From NCBI GenBank assembly GCA_949825025.1, contig OX463779.1, forward strand, positions 22,860,816-22,924,815: a DNA stretch of 64,000 nt, in the 5' to 3' direction. This stretch comes from Siphlonurus alternatus (Eukaryota > Arthropoda > Insecta > Ephemeroptera > Siphlonuridae). Made by a program: the position numbers and the translations under genes. The notes under the pieces are model-generated. The model worked only from the letters and a program-made list of their open reading frames with translations, was not told the origin of the DNA and did no database searches. Below are positions 1 to 13,668 of the stretch, one piece after another (the stretch's first letter is position 1; the number at the start of each line of letters is the position of its first letter).

Positions 1-407
1 TATCATGAACCACCTGGTCTACTTAAAATTAAAGGGACCAGTACAACGCGTGAATAAATTTATATCGTTTTGTTTTCTTCTATTCCTATCTTCTTATTAA
101 AGTTTGAACTAAATTATATGAATAAAATAAAATACAATGTTATTCAAAAATCTTGCATAATTATTTATATTTATATAAGATTTTTATTCAGTTTTTTATC
201 TATACATATTTAGTCATTCACACATATAATTATATAATTTTGTAGCAACAAAAATTTCAATTCATGGTATATTACAAAAAAGTAAAAAAAACAAAACAAT
301 TGCTTTGAAATTAATGAATGCAAGGCAAAACATGCTTGACAGCTTATACTTGGGGCTTGAAACACTCCATGAAATGTATTTTTTGTTGACATAACCTTGG
401 TGTCTAG

Positions 408-605
408 GCTGGTCTCGCGTCGGCCTTCTCGCACATGACGATGGGAGCACCCTCTCCTGCCGCCACGGTAGAGATGCAAGAACATCTGCGCCGTGCTGCC
501 TGGGAGCAGGGTAACGTGGATTACCTGGGAGCAGACGCCTTTGACAACATTTGGCGCAAGATCATGGACACTGTGACGCAGGGACCTGCCGCCAAGCCCA
601 AGTAG
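408..605 (+). CDS. GYG1: Glycogenin, C-terminal exon (partial gene)
   Basis: The exon opens after a splice acceptor (gtctag before 408) and reads 65 codons in frame to TAG at 603-605. The translation starts AGLASAFSHMTMGAP and ends with a stretch containing RRAAWEQGNVDYLGADAF and then DNIWRKIMDTV. This matches the conserved C-terminal tail of animal glycogenin (WEQG...DYMGADSFDNI in vertebrates), the short motif that binds glycogen synthase. Glycogenin is the self-glucosylating GT8 enzyme that primes glycogen synthesis in the cytosol. Its catalytic domain must lie off the left edge. The exon is much more GC-rich than its surroundings. An AATAAA-like signal occurs in the AT-rich DNA near 805-815. 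The family call rests on the tail motif only; the exact paralogue is uncertain. Confidence 0.82.
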   Translation, partial: AGLASAFSHMTMGAPSPAATVEMQEHLRRAAWEQGNVDYLGADAFDNIWRKIMDTVTQGPAAKPK

Positions 606-2250
606 TCCCCCACCCCCACCACTCTCTGCCGCACCTCTTCGCCGCAAACAAGGGACTTGATATAACCATAGATATACTCTATATATTATTAATTAACCTT
701 GTTTATCAATGTGTGAACTAAATCTGTGATGGTAGAGAGTTTATTATAATAATAATTATCATGAAAAATTATTATAATTGAATCGTTTCTCAAAATATTA
801 TTTTTAATAATAAAAAGAAAAGTAATAATCAAATTCATAAAAAAGTAAAACACATCTATAGTATCAGAAGCACATTTAAAAAATAGTAATGGAGCCTAAT
901 TGATTTTTTTAATTTCCAAATTTTCAAGAATAAGCAAAGAAATTTTAAATTTACGTGTTAAAAATTATGGCAATACGTAGCTCAAAATAATTTCAGTGTT
1001 TTTGTGTTTTTTTTCTTTCAGTTGTCTTCCAACTGCTCAATTTAAATTAATTTTTGTTTGATTTTTTATCATCATTACATAAATTTAGGTTCAAAACCGT
1101 TGTGTTGGAAAATGTGCTTCCTTTCTTTTCCCCTTTTCCATATTTTAGGTAATTTGCTCAAATACAGTAATTATTTCTAGATCCAACAGTGTTCATTTTT
1201 TTCCAAGCATTTTTTTACACACAATGATATGCTGTATGTTAATTGTTTTAATTACCCAAATCCATAGATTCACTTAATATTTTTTACATTTTTGCTGTCT
1301 GCTTTAGTTGCCATATTGTGTATTATGAACCATGGTTTTTGATATTTGCAGCCAGCTTGAGCTATTGTTAGTTGCCGGCAATATTGGTGAATGCTTTGCT
1401 GTCTGCCACTTTGAGATAAATGCTAGATTAAGACGGAGTTACTGCTTTGCTAAAATTAATTAAGTCTAGTCTTAAAAATTTAAGATATTTAAAAAGCAGT
1501 TTTAGTTTTTCTCAAAGCCTTTTACTTTAGTTAAAAAAGTAAAAATAAATAAATATGCTATATTTGCTTTTCCTACTTAATTAGAACACTAAATTTTGCA
1601 TTAATTAATTGGTAGTTATTAAAATTTAATCTGCATTGTGCCATAAACTGTATTTGTTGGTGTTAGTAAAAATTTGAAATTATATCATTTCAATTTTCAG
1701 GAAACAATAATAATAATAAAACTGGTTAAAATAATTGAAATAAAATATTACCTGTTTTCAAATATAACATTTTTTATTTTAAAACCCATAAAAATATACA
1801 CGTGTCTTCAAACTACAAAATTAATTTTACAAAATACACAAAATATATTTTACAACTTTATGATAATAAAATATATTAATTGTACTTACCAGTAAGTATA
1901 TTTGACAATTTCAGCATGCAAATGATTTGCAGTGAGTATAATACAAGTTTAAAATTTCTAAAGTTTTCATTGGTTGAAGAGGTTCGATCCTTTTAACTTT
2001 ATATAATTAACATAATTTTTAAAAAAAATTGATAATTTCTAATCCCACATTTAAATTGACGAATTGTTTTGCCATATAATAGAACATAATTGAACTATGA
2101 AATAAAGGAGAAAAATGCACAATTATACTTAAAATAAAAGTATTCAAGTTTTTAAGTAGAATGTACGTGTTGACGTATTTTTTGTTATATCAAATCTTAA
2201 ATTTACAACAAAAAGTGCATAGAGGCTACATTAGTCAGATATTCAGGGAA
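606..2250. other. AT-rich 3' flank and spacer, no gene seen
   Basis: After the glycogenin stop the sequence is AT-rich with poly-A/T runs. Short open frames here (for example 1674-1895) have AT-driven composition and no recognisable domain. I see no coding exon. Confidence 0.5.
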
Positions 2251-3043
2251 TAGATCACTTGCAAAACCTTATTTTAGCAAAAAGTAAACAAACTCACATA
2301 TCCAGTTCATTGTTGTTGTTGATTGTGTGTGTAAATTTTGTTTATACATTAGCCCTTATGGGAAATTTACCATTTTCACACGCAGATTTCAATATGTTAC
2401 AAACCTACCAATGTAAAAATGAAAAAATTACCAGAATCTGTAGTTTTTGGCCATTTATAATCCTGAAATGCGTATCAAAAGAAGTTTTCTTTATTTTAAT
2501 ATGTTAATTTCATATGATACCAATCAAGCCAATTACATGGAGTAAGATACGTAACTAGGCAAACTCTAGTTTGTTTATTTTAACTGTTGCAATAATAAAC
2601 AAACTAGAGCTTGTCTATTAGTTACGTATCTTACCCCATGCAATTGGCTGATTTGGTATCATATGAAATTTACCATATTCAAATAAAGAAAACTTCTTGT
2701 GACACGCATTTCAGGATTAATAATTGCCAAAAACTGCAGATTCTGGTAATATTTTTATATTTATAGAATCGTAGGTTTGTAACATATTGAAATCTGTGTG
2801 TGAAAATCGTAAATTTTCCTTAAGGTACAATGTATAAACAAAATTCACACACACAATCAAAACAACAATCAACTGTGGATAGAATAGAAATGTGCTTTAT
2901 TGCGGCGAGGTTTAGGCAAGCCCATTCTTCCACACAACCGCCAAAAGAATACAAATGGGATTAAATTTAGCTGAAAAGAAAACATGTATGGATGGGAGAG
3001 TTTGTTTACTTTTTGCTAAAACAGGGTTTTGCAAGTGGTCTAT
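2251..3043. repeat. Large imperfect inverted repeat (foldback element)
   Basis: The left arm begins GATCACTTGCAAAACC near 2253 and the right arm ends with its complement near 3041. Arms of over 300 bp meet around 2575-2600, where AAACAAACTAGAG faces its complement. The right arm is interrupted by about 110 bp of unrelated sequence around 2878-2990. That sequence carries an AGGTTTAGG...CCCATTCTT motif also present near 29936. The open frames at 2259-2507 and 2955-3365 are just the arms being read through. Confidence 0.8.
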
Positions 3044-3835
3044 TAATGTAACATATCCATTTATTTTTGTGAATTTGTCTGTAATTAAGTTCTACAACGG
3101 GATTTTATTTTCGAACAGCTCGGTGAATATTAGCGCGCGCCTGCAGCATAGGCCACTTGTTCAGCAGCTTCTCGCAAATTTTTTACGACCAAAAGCTGCT
3201 ATTATTTCTGTTATTCTGCTAGAAGTATGGCGTACATATTTTTTTTATATAGTCGGACAGCAATATTATATTAACTTCAGTTTTATTAATTTATTCAAAG
3301 TTGATGAACAAACCTCATTTGACTTTGATTTAATTAAAACGATCTATATAAATTATATAGAGTAACGCAATAATGAATAGAGCGTTATAACATGGTTATA
3401 ATTATGTGTGCAGTACGTGTGGTGGGTGTACCAATCAAATGATGAACTTAACATGATAATATCCAAGTATATAATACACAGCATATAGAGCAGAAGTTAA
3501 AATAACAATAAAAAATTGTAAAACGTACCGTCCGCGACTTAAATACGACGGCCGCCTATATATATCCTCGGCAACATGCATAATATGATATCATATGAAA
3601 GTAATATTTGATACATTTATTCATGAAATTATTCATAATATAATTTATTATTAAAATTATATTATAGCCGCTAACATTCAACATTAAATTATACTTTGTA
3701 AACGAGACGATATAAAAAATGATCACATAATCTTTTTGAGGTAATTATATCACAATTAAAGGTTGAAAAACAAATCAAACGTAAAAATAAGTTATATAAC
3801 GTACTCTTTGTAATTTGTTTAAATTTAAAACCTCG

Positions 3836-3867
<32 letters not shown>

Positions 3868-4113
3868 AGATTTTTATGCATTAATATTTGTGTAAAAAAT
3901 TTAAATTTATTGAATTTCTATTAAATATTTAATATATGTTTTTTTTAAATGAATATTAACAAAAACTGCATAAAAAACTATACAAATAAGAAACACCAAC
4001 TACGATTTTCATATATCAACGAAACAATTAATTATTAACGGCATGCACCTTATTAAATTTATTTCAGAAAAGCAATTTAAGATAGAAAGCTCGTCGTGTC
4101 TTGATGATATTCG
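3044..4113. other. Intergenic AT-rich DNA
   Basis: No supported gene. It contains a poly-T tract near 3836-3862. TTTATT at 4058-4063 is a minus-strand AATAAA about 50 nt past the stop of the next gene and is its likely poly(A) signal. Confidence 0.5.
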
Positions 4114-7100
4114 TCAGTCACGCCCGAATTGGTGGGTTTCGATGGGACGGTCGAGACGGTACACAGAGTCTGCCAGGCCCAGGTAAGCCAGGTAGTGGGC
4201 GGAGTCAGGAGTTGTATCGATGTGGTAGTGACCTGCTTCTCCATGGTGACTGAAGCTGTGGAAGTGTTGCACCCTCAGGTCCAGACCCTGAAAAAATAGA
4301 GAGCATATTTCAGGGTCAAATATGTAAATTAGAAAATAAATGCAATAATATAATGTAAAAAAAAAAAATATTTTGCAATACCAATTAGTAAGTGTAGATA
4401 ATTATTTATAATGTATCATTAGAATGATATAAATATAAAAAATCTTACAGGGTCAGCGGAGACGAGAGTTCCAACGGCGACCAAAGGAGCGGACATGTCG
4501 TAGAACTTGAGCCAATTGTTGACTTGGTCGTCGTTGTTGATTGGCTCGGTGGAAAAATCGCGCATCACGTGTTGTTTCGCCTTTCCTTCCTTCATCAGGA
4601 AGGCTCCTCCAAGACCTGCGTCATCATTAATAATAATGTACATATATATAGCAATCAAAATTCTCGCAAGTTTGAGAATCTTTTTACTCACCGACGGGTT
4701 TAGTTCCATATCTTAATTCGAGGGTCTTACGAATGCTTGCAATAAAATCATCATCTCCAGTTCGTTTCTTACACTCCACTTCTAGTACCTATTGGATAAA
4801 AATGAATCAATATACATAACACTCGACGCCTTGGAAAATTTACCATGGGGATTAACAAGGCTGCAAAGGGAAATTTTCCGAGGCGACGACCGTACATTAA
4901 AATGCATTAATGGGATAAATAGATTTTTATTGAAATAATAATCTTGGTGTCCAATATTATTATATTATTTATTAAAACTATATCATATATACTATATATA
5001 TATAATTTATGGAAAATATGCAAACTTTATTTTATTTTCGGAATGCATAAAGAAAAGGGCGGCCTACCTTTCCCGGTAGCCCCTCACAGCAGTAGAGGTT
5101 GGCGAGCAGCGCGCCCCGCGTCTCTTGAAGTGGCAGCTGCTCCGCCACGCAGCGCTCCTCCTGGCCCACCACCTTGGAGATCCACGTCTCGTTCTTCACA
5201 GGCTCCTCTCCAGAAACCTCAAGGTTGACGATCATCTGTAAATGTAGTTCACTGACTGCAGTCACACGTTGCGTAAAATTCTCTATAGTAGTAGAGGATA
5301 AAAGAGGAAGACAGAGATGCACATTATATATTTTGTAACTTAAAATATATTATATTTAATTGTAATTTTAAAAATGCAATATTGTTGTATAGTAAGAATT
5401 CAGCAAAATATGACAAGATCTGTAAAATCTAAAAATAAGCAAACAAAAGCGCTTATCCGGGTTTTTATGAGACGAATATATAGTTTTATTAGTAGATCAT
5501 CACATTACAATAAATATATCTCGTTTACGTACCTCACAGTTTGTTCTCGCGTGAGGCCAGGGTCCGGCTCCTGCCCCAACCAGAAAGGCACGCTCAGACA
5601 TTCCCGAAAGTTGGCCGAAGTGTCGCATGTCATATAATTTCTCACGTTTTACGAGCGGCAATAAATAAGGAACGCCTCCGACTTCAATCAGACGTGGTTT
5701 GCCTCCAAGTCCTGCATACAAACGTTATTGCTTAATTTACACATAATTAGTAACACTTTGATACTTTCAATTTTTTATATTGGCATTAAATTTGTTATAT
5801 ATGCAGGCACCGATTCAAATTATCTAGCCGGGAGGTTAGGCAACTTGTTCAGCATTTAAACAAAGCAGGTTGCATATTTGTGCGGTAGGGGTGAATAAAA
5901 ATGTAATTTTTCCATTGATTTAAATTTGCAATCCTGTTCAATTGAAAACTTTTAAGAAAAAATCTGAGAAATTGTGCATGCTGAAGGATATTGTAAGAAA
6001 CAAGCATAAAACTTAAAATAAATAATATCATGTTACAATTGTACACAAAATATCTTCAATATATATGTTATCAATGACAATAAAATGATTAAAATAATAC
6101 ATGCAATAAATTATTATTATTATTAATACAGTTCTGTTAATAAAACATAGAATACATTACTTTAGTTTTTGTCCTTCCTTTTAAATTGGAAATAATTTAC
6201 ATTTCAAACTTTACAGAAGAGGGTATAATAATTTCAATATGATCCGACCCTATACATTATTTAATTTTAACGCCTATACATATATATGTAATATTATATA
6301 TACATAAATTAAAAATACAACAAAATTCTCTTTTGTTGTAAATTTGTTAATTACCAGAACATGCAAGAGTGAAGGGCTTCTGGGTAAGGTCAGGACAGTC
6401 AGTCACGGCCACTCGAACTTCGGAGAAATTGCTCTTCAATCCTTCCTGCAACACTGGGGAAACAAATCTTGATTGTTGATTGTGGAGAGGAAAAAAAAAA
6501 AAAAAAAAAAAGTTAAAAAGTGAAGCTATAATATCGTAATTTTGACTTCCATTGAATCAGTTTTATTTATTATTATTTTTTTTATTTTTATTTATTTTTT
6601 TTTTTTTACCCCAGAAACCACCTTTGAATGTTATATAAATCCTTAATTTGCTCCGATTTAGAACATTCAAATTAAGGTGGTTTCTGAGGTAAAAAAATAC
6701 CTATGGAAGTCAAAATTCCGATAGCTTTATTTTTTAAGAATTGCTTTTTTAGTAAGGGTCACCATCTCATTATTAGGGGTTGCTTTCACCATGTTTTAAA
6801 ATTTTAAATAACACCATTAGATTCAGCTTGCTCTGAAAACCTAGTTATATAAAAATACATTTTAGTGCAGATCGGACGATTTTTTTATCAACTTAATTTA
6901 ATATGGAAAATCCCATAAAGAAGAAATGCAAATCGTGAATGCACCGCTAAAACAGCATTAAAGAATGATTTTTAAAAAAATTCAACACATAATTAATATA
7001 TTATGTGCCTGAAATTGCAACCGTCGGCTTATGTGTGCCAAATTTCAGCTTTCTAGCTGATAGGCATTCCGATGAAAATTTCGCATGAAATCGGAACACC

Positions 7101-8793
7101 ATTCCTGGCCCGGTCTGTATAATATATGTATTACAATTTATAATATTATAAAGTTTATTAAGTTTATAAAATATATTTTATAATCATTTTGTTACTTTTT
7201 GATTGTACAACAATCACGTCAGAAGATAGAATATCAACATGAAAACAAGCCTGAACAAACACAAAAACAGTATAGTTATAAAATTAAGTAAAATTCACTC
7301 CTTTTTTGCAATGATTTCAAAATAATTAATCCAACAATTTAATTATAATAGCATTAGCCTATAAAAAACTATAATAATAATTAATAATATACAATTACAA
7401 TGACCCTTTATAAAAGCAATATAAAATATAATTATATATAAAATTAAAGAATTAATACATTCTTACTAATAAAGAAATAAAGTTATTCTGTAAAAGCAGT
7501 AATATATTGATTGTTTTGTGTTACATAATTATGTTTTAATGTGTTTATTATATTATATAGTGTGACGTAATCCAGGTTTTACGTGTGCAACCAGAGGTTA
7601 AATAAATTTAATTATCATTAAACACTAATTTATATATAATATTTATGTTAAATTAATTATATAATATTAAAACACATCACCATGCATCACGCACACATCA
7701 TAAAATTTTAAAAATATAAGTATATAAGAGGTTTCATGAAATGTATTATCTAGGTCAGAAAAATATAGTGTTAAAATTATCAAAATTGATAAGATGAGAG
7801 TTAAGGGTAAGGTAACGCCACCAATGTTAAAAAAAATCCCTCTCACAAAAATTCTGAAAAAAATTTAAAATGTTCTCCTCTATACCCCCTATCAGTACCT
7901 AAAATATCAGGTATACAAATACGATCTAGTTTTTGAGTTATAAATTTTTAAAGTTGACTACTTTAACATGGAGAAATGAAACTCCCATGTTAAATTGGTC
8001 AACTTTAAAAATTCATAACTCAAAAACTAGATCGTATTTGTATACCTGATATTTTAGCTACTGATAGGGGGTGTAGAGGAGAACATTTTAAATTTTTTTC
8101 AGAATTTTTGTGAGAGGGATTTTTTTTAACATTGGTGGCGTTACCTTACCCTTAAGTATAATATATATGCGAACATGTATTATATAATACATTTTCTGTT
8201 TGTACTTCTCGCGCCAAACACGCCGAGATAAAAAAAATGTTTTATTGCCTTTATTGCTCCCACTTTTTTATTGAAGGGGCGTGGCAGACTGGCAGATAAC
8301 CTTTTTTTAGTTTTTTTTTTAATATATATATTATAATCATATTTTGTATGTATGTTTTATGTGTTCTATTGTAATGTTTTTCTATAATGTATGTTTCTAG
8401 TGCTGTTAATATGTACACTTTCTGTGTTTAATAAAAGACTAATAATAATAATTATAATCATATAAATTTGAACCAAAATTTCTGTCTCAGATTCAAGTTA
8501 TTAATATTTGTGTACCATTGCAGAATGTCTATAATAAATTATTATTGCGATTATTGCACGTTTAGTTTTAAAAAATAATCAAAACGTTATTTATTTTTAT
8601 TTGCATGCGACACCCATCTGCTACACATACAAGTTATATTAAATTAATAATGTTTTATCCTATATAAGAAAAACGAATACTTAAATTGTTATACATTAAT
8701 TATTTTATGCGTACCTTCGGCGATTTCTTCCAATGTAGGACAAAATAGATCTTTACTGTCTACGGTGATTTGATCTTTAGGTATAACACTCAT
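4114..8793 (-). CDS. C11orf54/PTD012-like zinc ester hydrolase, copy A
   Basis: Seven exons on the minus strand: 8791-8793 holds ATG, exon 1 8715-8793, then 6355-6453, 5533-5711, 5068-5235, 4692-4788, 4449-4615 and 4114-4287 (TGA 4114-4116). They splice in frame to 963 bp (320 aa); the human protein is 315 aa. Recognisable blocks are VGGVPYLLPLV and GAGAGPWP (exon 3), and in the last exon QHFHSFSHHGEAGH followed by DTTPD. Human PTD012 (DUF1907 family) binds zinc through an H-x-H pair plus a later His and shows ester hydrolase activity; here these are H271, H273 and H283. The end THQFGRD matches the family's usual GRD terminus. All introns are GT-AG. Exon 4 is noticeably GC-rich. A tandem paralogue lies at 13826-18983. 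Start MSVIPKDQ is supported by the same start in the paralogue. Cellular role in arthropods is not established. Confidence 0.9.
4819..4894. repeat. Mini inverted-repeat element (CGTCGCCTCGG family), copy 1
   Basis: Short foldback inside an intron of copy A. Its ends are ACTCGACGCCTTGG and CCGAGGCGACGA. Relatives occur at 42949-43071 and, as a partial, at 41350-41415. Confidence 0.65.
6513..6737. repeat. Foldback repeat in intron 1 of copy A
   Basis: Arms pair AATTTTGACTTCCAT (about 6538-6553) with ATGGAAGTCAAAATT (about 6703-6717), and the inner CCCAGAAACCACCTTTGAATG with the complement near 6670-6695. No coding content. Confidence 0.65.
7805..8151. repeat. TTAA-flanked palindromic MITE, GGGTAAGGTAAC family
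   Basis: TTAA at 7801-7804 and 8152-8155 flanks a near-perfect palindrome starting GGGTAAGGTAACGCCACC. The TIRs run almost to the centre (loop near 7975-7985). A 5'-truncated relative lies at about 31566-31914, and an element with the same termini but a different interior at 30850-31210. TTAA duplication is typical of piggyBac and Kolobok superfamilies; which applies is not decided here. Confidence 0.88.
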
Positions 8794-10239
8794 GTTGAGA
8801 GGATTAATTAATTTTAAACTTAATATATATATTTTTTAATATTTTTAACTTCGATTCCGCTTAAATTTTCGTCGCGTCAGCTGCCGCCAGCTGTTGAATT
8901 GAGGACACCGGAAATACTTGTACAAGTAGTATGTGAATGAGCTTGTTCGAAAGTATAAGACCGCGGCGATTTGCAGCTGCAAATCGCTGCAAATGGTGTA
9001 CGCATAATATATGCAATATTTTTCGAACATGCTATCTATAAAGCGGAAATCTTGCGCAGACACGTACGATATATTATATAGAAGTATCACCCACTGTGCA
9101 TTATAATTAATATAAAATTAGTTTAATTTAATTATTTCTTTATTATCGTTATTAAAAAAATTAAAATTTTAATTAAATTTAATTACAAGTATAATTATTT
9201 GTAAATATGAACAAAATCATTGTTATATATATATATTATATATATTTATATATATATATAATATATATATATAAAATATATAATAAGTAATTAATAATTA
9301 ATCAATCAAAGAATAAATAAATCATTTCATATATATTATGATAGATGATAGAAATTAGGAATTATATTTAATGTTGAATTATAATATTATATTTTATATA
9401 CATAAAAGATTCGTCATATTTATCATTAATTAATTATATAATTATATTATATTTTAATTATGTATATCATATATATGTCATAATTATAAATATATTCAAT
9501 AAACATGTTAATTAAACACTTGAAATTATATATAATATAATACAAGGATTTTGTATGTACATACAAAATCCTTGATATAATATATATGACTAAAAAATAT
9601 AAAATATATACAAGAGAATTAAACCATATCATATCGTAAAAATTAAGTGTTCATTGAGAATTTCATATTATACTACTTATTGATATTAAAATAATTTATA
9701 CGAAAAATTTGCAATAAAATGTAAGTATTATAATAAGTTAATTGATTGGACCATGACAAAAGACACCAATTAATTTTAAAAATTGTTAAACCTAATTTAA
9801 TAATTTAAATATAATATTATATAAATAATAGTATTTTTACATATAATATGCTTAAACATGTAAAGAATAAACAATTTTATTTTGTTAATGAATATAAATT
9901 TTAATAAATCTTATAAAAATACACAATAATATATTATAATATATGTAAATATCCATACACTGCCACCGCGAAGTAAAGAAATACAATTTTTTAGATGATG
10001 TTTTTGTAATTTAATGCTAAAGTACAATAATTAATGAAACAATAAGCTATATTAATTGTTTATGTATCATGCATGCACTTTAATTCATGTAAAAAAAGTT
10101 CTTCATTATAAAATAGTTACATATACATAGTTATAATTTTATTTGAAGCCATGATGGGAAAAGGATTTATATATAGTACTAAAAGTTTTTATAGTCAGGA
10201 GTTAGGATCATGCAGTGAATTGAGAAATTGACATATTAA
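8794..10239. other. Upstream region of copy A and AT-rich spacer
   Basis: Immediately upstream of the copy A start there is GC-richer sequence to about 9090, possibly promoter or 5' UTR. Beyond that the DNA is very AT-rich with TA runs (9225-9285). A perfect 32-bp palindrome sits at 9543-9574. No gene is seen. Confidence 0.5.
9543..9574. repeat. Perfect 32-bp palindrome
   Basis: CAAGGATTTTGTATGT is followed directly by its exact reverse complement, with no spacer. Function unknown. Confidence 0.8.
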
Positions 10240-10892
10240 AGTAGAGTGAGCGATTGCATTTTTCTTAATATTTTATTTTCTAAAAATATTTTAAGCTGCC
10301 CTCTATTGAGAAATGAAAACCAAAAAATTCCATCTCAAATAGTTTCACTACAAAAAATTCCCAAAGTTGGTGTTTCGGAGGCCTTTAACGAGCAGCCTTA
10401 TGGAACATAAAACCGCGTTTTACTCCAACATTTTCTGAACTATGGTACTATTTAAAAAATACCTACGTAATCTAGCTATGATGAATTCTTTAATGGATTT
10501 TTAAATAAAAAAAAATTTACGGAGCCGTTTTTTCGGAAAAAAAAATCTTTAAGTTTTTGCGGGTTAATTAATTCCCATAAGGATTTTCATTATTTTTTTC
10601 CATGAAAACGACCCCGTAATTTTTTTTTTATTTGAAAATTCATTAAAGAATTCATCATAGATTACGTAAGCATTTTTTAAATGGTACCATAGTTCAGAAA
10701 AAGTTGGAGTAAAACGCGGTTTTATGTTCCATAAGGCTGCACGTTAAAGGCCTCCGAAACACCAAATTTGGGAATTTTTTGTGGTGAAACTATTTGAGAT
10801 GGAATTTTTTGGTTTTCATTTCTCAATAGAAGGCAGCTTAAACTATTTTTAAAAAATAAAATATTAAAAAAAATGAACTCTCTCACTCTACT
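10240..10892. repeat. TTAA-flanked MITE, AGTAGAGTGAG family, full copy
   Basis: TTAA at 10236-10239 and 10893-10896. The termini AGTAGAGTGAGCG and CTCTCACTCTACT are inverted, and arms of about 300 bp meet near 10560. Other copies are a truncated one at 22024-22372 and an interrupted one at 28135-29833. No transposase frame. Confidence 0.88.
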
Positions 10893-11226
10893 TTAATATG
10901 CATGATCAATGGTTATAAGACTTAATGTCCTTTGGTTTATCCTATAATTTGTAACAAATTAAAACAAAATAGCTTATTTCCCAGAGTGCGAAAACATATA
11001 TTATTTATATATATGTATAGTTTGTATCAGCTGTAACACTTTTTGCAATTAAGCAAAAAAAATTCAAGGAGTGGGGCAGTTTTTCACAATGAGAAGTGGA
11101 CTCGCCAGTGCTACAATATATTTTCACTATGCTGGGGGGTTTACCTTTCAAAAAGGCAGTAGGGGAGGGTAAAAACACCTTATATATGTTACTATGAGAT
11201 TAATATATATATATATATATTATATA

Positions 11227-11518
11227 TATCAAAGTCTTCTACTCATACAATGGTTGTAACAAACCATTGTGATAATGACTGTCGCATGAAGCCTTTTTCA
11301 TTAATTGTTAAACATGGGACGACGGTAGTGCCTAATTTTGCCACCAGAGCAGAGAACGTAATGGCATTGTTGGCGCTAGGCAGCGGTGTCAACTTCATAA
11401 TTAACGGTCATTTTCCATAAGTTAACATGTAAATCAACAACCGTCCCATGTTTTTCCATTCACGCGACAGACATTACACAACAATACTTTGTTTACTAAC
11501 AACGAGCAGAAGACTTTG

Positions 11519-11522
<4 letters not shown>
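11227..11522. repeat. TA-flanked MITE with CAAAGTCTTCT termini
   Basis: Inverted ends CAAAGTCTTCTACTC and GAGCAGAAGACTTTG lie within TA-rich DNA. Inner parts also pair (CATGGGACG against CGTCCCATG). Size and TA context fit a Tc1/mariner-like non-autonomous element, although the TA-rich flanks make the target duplication ambiguous. Confidence 0.7.
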
Positions 11523-11570
<48 letters not shown>

Positions 11571-12760
11571 ATCTAACATTATAGCTATACTGTATAATGC
11601 AATCAATGGCCTACTCTAAAAATAGTGTCTCTGAAGTCTGAACATTATTTTATATTATTTAATTATTAATTCACTAAAACTTTTTTCAATACTTGGCTTT
11701 AAATACATTCATGTTACATGGTCAATACTTATTAATAGTTGCGTTAATAATGTTTAAATATATATATATATATATATATTATATATAATTAAAAATCTCA
11801 CCATTAAAGATTAAATTCTATTGCTGAGTGGAATTGAATGCTTAAAATTATTTTCACTGATTGATCACTTTCTGGCAGAATTTGTAATAATAAAAGTTAT
11901 TATTGCTTGGTTCTTAAAGTCTTCTCATCATTTTTTAATTTATTTGCATGGTGTCCAAGATTTTTTTTTTATTAAACTAATTTCAAAACAATTGAGTGTG
12001 TGCTGAGAACACGTGTAAATATACCCTATTATTATAATCATAAAAGTATGTAGCACCATTCAATAATGTAAAATAATATACTTAGGTTTATCATTGAGCT
12101 TACACTATTTTAGACTTACAAAAATATAAAGCAGAGAAAAATTGCCTTGGACATCGATTCGACGTCCGAGGTAATAATGCTGTTGGCTTAATTATATCCC
12201 ACAAGGGATATGGTGTCATGTTATGTAGGAATGAATGAAGATTTATATATCATTGGGTTTACAATATTCTAGACTTACAAAAATATGAAATTATTAAAAT
12301 ATTGAATATCACATATACCTGTATAAAATATATTATATTGAGCTTGTATGTACATTACTGTTTGCATGTTACTGTTTAAAATATAATATCATAAAAGGAC
12401 TTTTAACTATTTCTATTTCATAGAACGTGTATGGCAAGATTATTTAGATTGTTAATGGTTACTGGTTATATAGCTAATAACTAAATATATTTACCCATGA
12501 TATCCTTGGTAACAATATAATATTTGATTTAAAACACACACACACACACAATATTTTACATCATACTGCGCATGAACAATTAAACACCCTGATAACAATT
12601 ATCTCTACCCATATATGAATCCTTAAAATATAATTTAAATTTTTATTTTAAAAGCTATAACAACCATAGTTAAAACTATAGATTTATATATATTTTTTAT
12701 TCTAAAGCAGTTTATTGTTATTTGCTAATTAACATATTACATATGAACATTAAAAGTACC

Positions 12761-12911
12761 TGAGCACATATATATTTTTACTATTTGCAATATGATATAT
12801 GAGTTCTTACTCCAAACCCAATAAGGTTTATTATTTGTTTCAATTGTACATTCTGAGATCTCTTAATTAATGAGTCTTATGGCAAGTCTTTTTAGATTTG
12901 TTTTTAAATAC
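12761..12911 (+). repeat. Direct duplication, unit 1
   Basis: About 150 bp from GAGCACATA to TTTTTAAATACTT is repeated with very few changes at 13510-13668, same orientation, roughly 600 bp apart. Confidence 0.85.
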
Positions 12912-13509
12912 TTTTTTTTTAAAAAAAATAAGCTATAATTATAATGCTCGGATAATAATTTTACCCAATGCTGAAGAAAAATATAACATAATTTATAAAG
13001 CTGCATAAGTACATAAGCAACCACAAGTTGAATTTGTTTTTAAAGTAACATGTGTATATATAAATACCTGAGTTCATGTCTACAGTACAGCACTTTTATA
13101 CAAAACTTTTAATACCTTATAAAGGACCAACAAATTTTAATATTGTGCATGCAAAAGCCCACAATTGAAGAAAAAAAAAAATACAATTGAATATACATAC
13201 AGACTGCATTGACTTTTTCATAATACAGTACTAAAAATTGTTAATGCCTTAGCTTAAATCCATAAAATTGTAAGGAGTCTTGAAATAATACAAATTTGAT
13301 ACATGCTGTGATATGTATGTGTAAAGTAGAGAATTAATTCATTATAGAAAGGGAGAGATTTGGTTTAGTGCCCTGCACAGAAAAAGTACATAATGTTGAA
13401 TTGTTATTGCAACCTTTCGTAATTTTACGCACAATCATATAGTATTTTAAAAGTCTTTATTATTAATGCAGACTGATGATGTCAGTTATTTTAATTAAAT
13501 TATATGTAC

Positions 13510-13668
13510 TGAGCACATATAGATATATATTTTTACTATTTGCAATATGATATATGAGTTCTTACTCCAAACCCAATAAGGTTTATTATTTGTTTCAATT
13601 GTACATTCTGAGATCTCTTAATTAGCGAGTCTTATGGCAAGTCTTTTTAGATTTGTTTTTAAATACTT
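13510..13668 (+). repeat. Direct duplication, unit 2
   Basis: Near-identical to 12761-12911, with a short insertion (AGATATAT) and a TAATGAG to TAGCGAG change. Lies just downstream of the copy B stop. Confidence 0.85.

Noticed and set aside
210..647. 145-residue minus-strand frame over the left end
   Set aside because: Antisense shadow of the glycogenin exon, which has a splice acceptor and a conserved tail.
1674..3365. Candidate small genes in the left spacer
   Set aside because: AT-driven frames, two of them reading through arms of an inverted repeat; no domain, no splice pattern.
5032..5322. Minus-strand frame starting at 5322
   Set aside because: Only its 5068-5235 part is a real exon (C11orf54 copy A, exon 4); the rest is intron.
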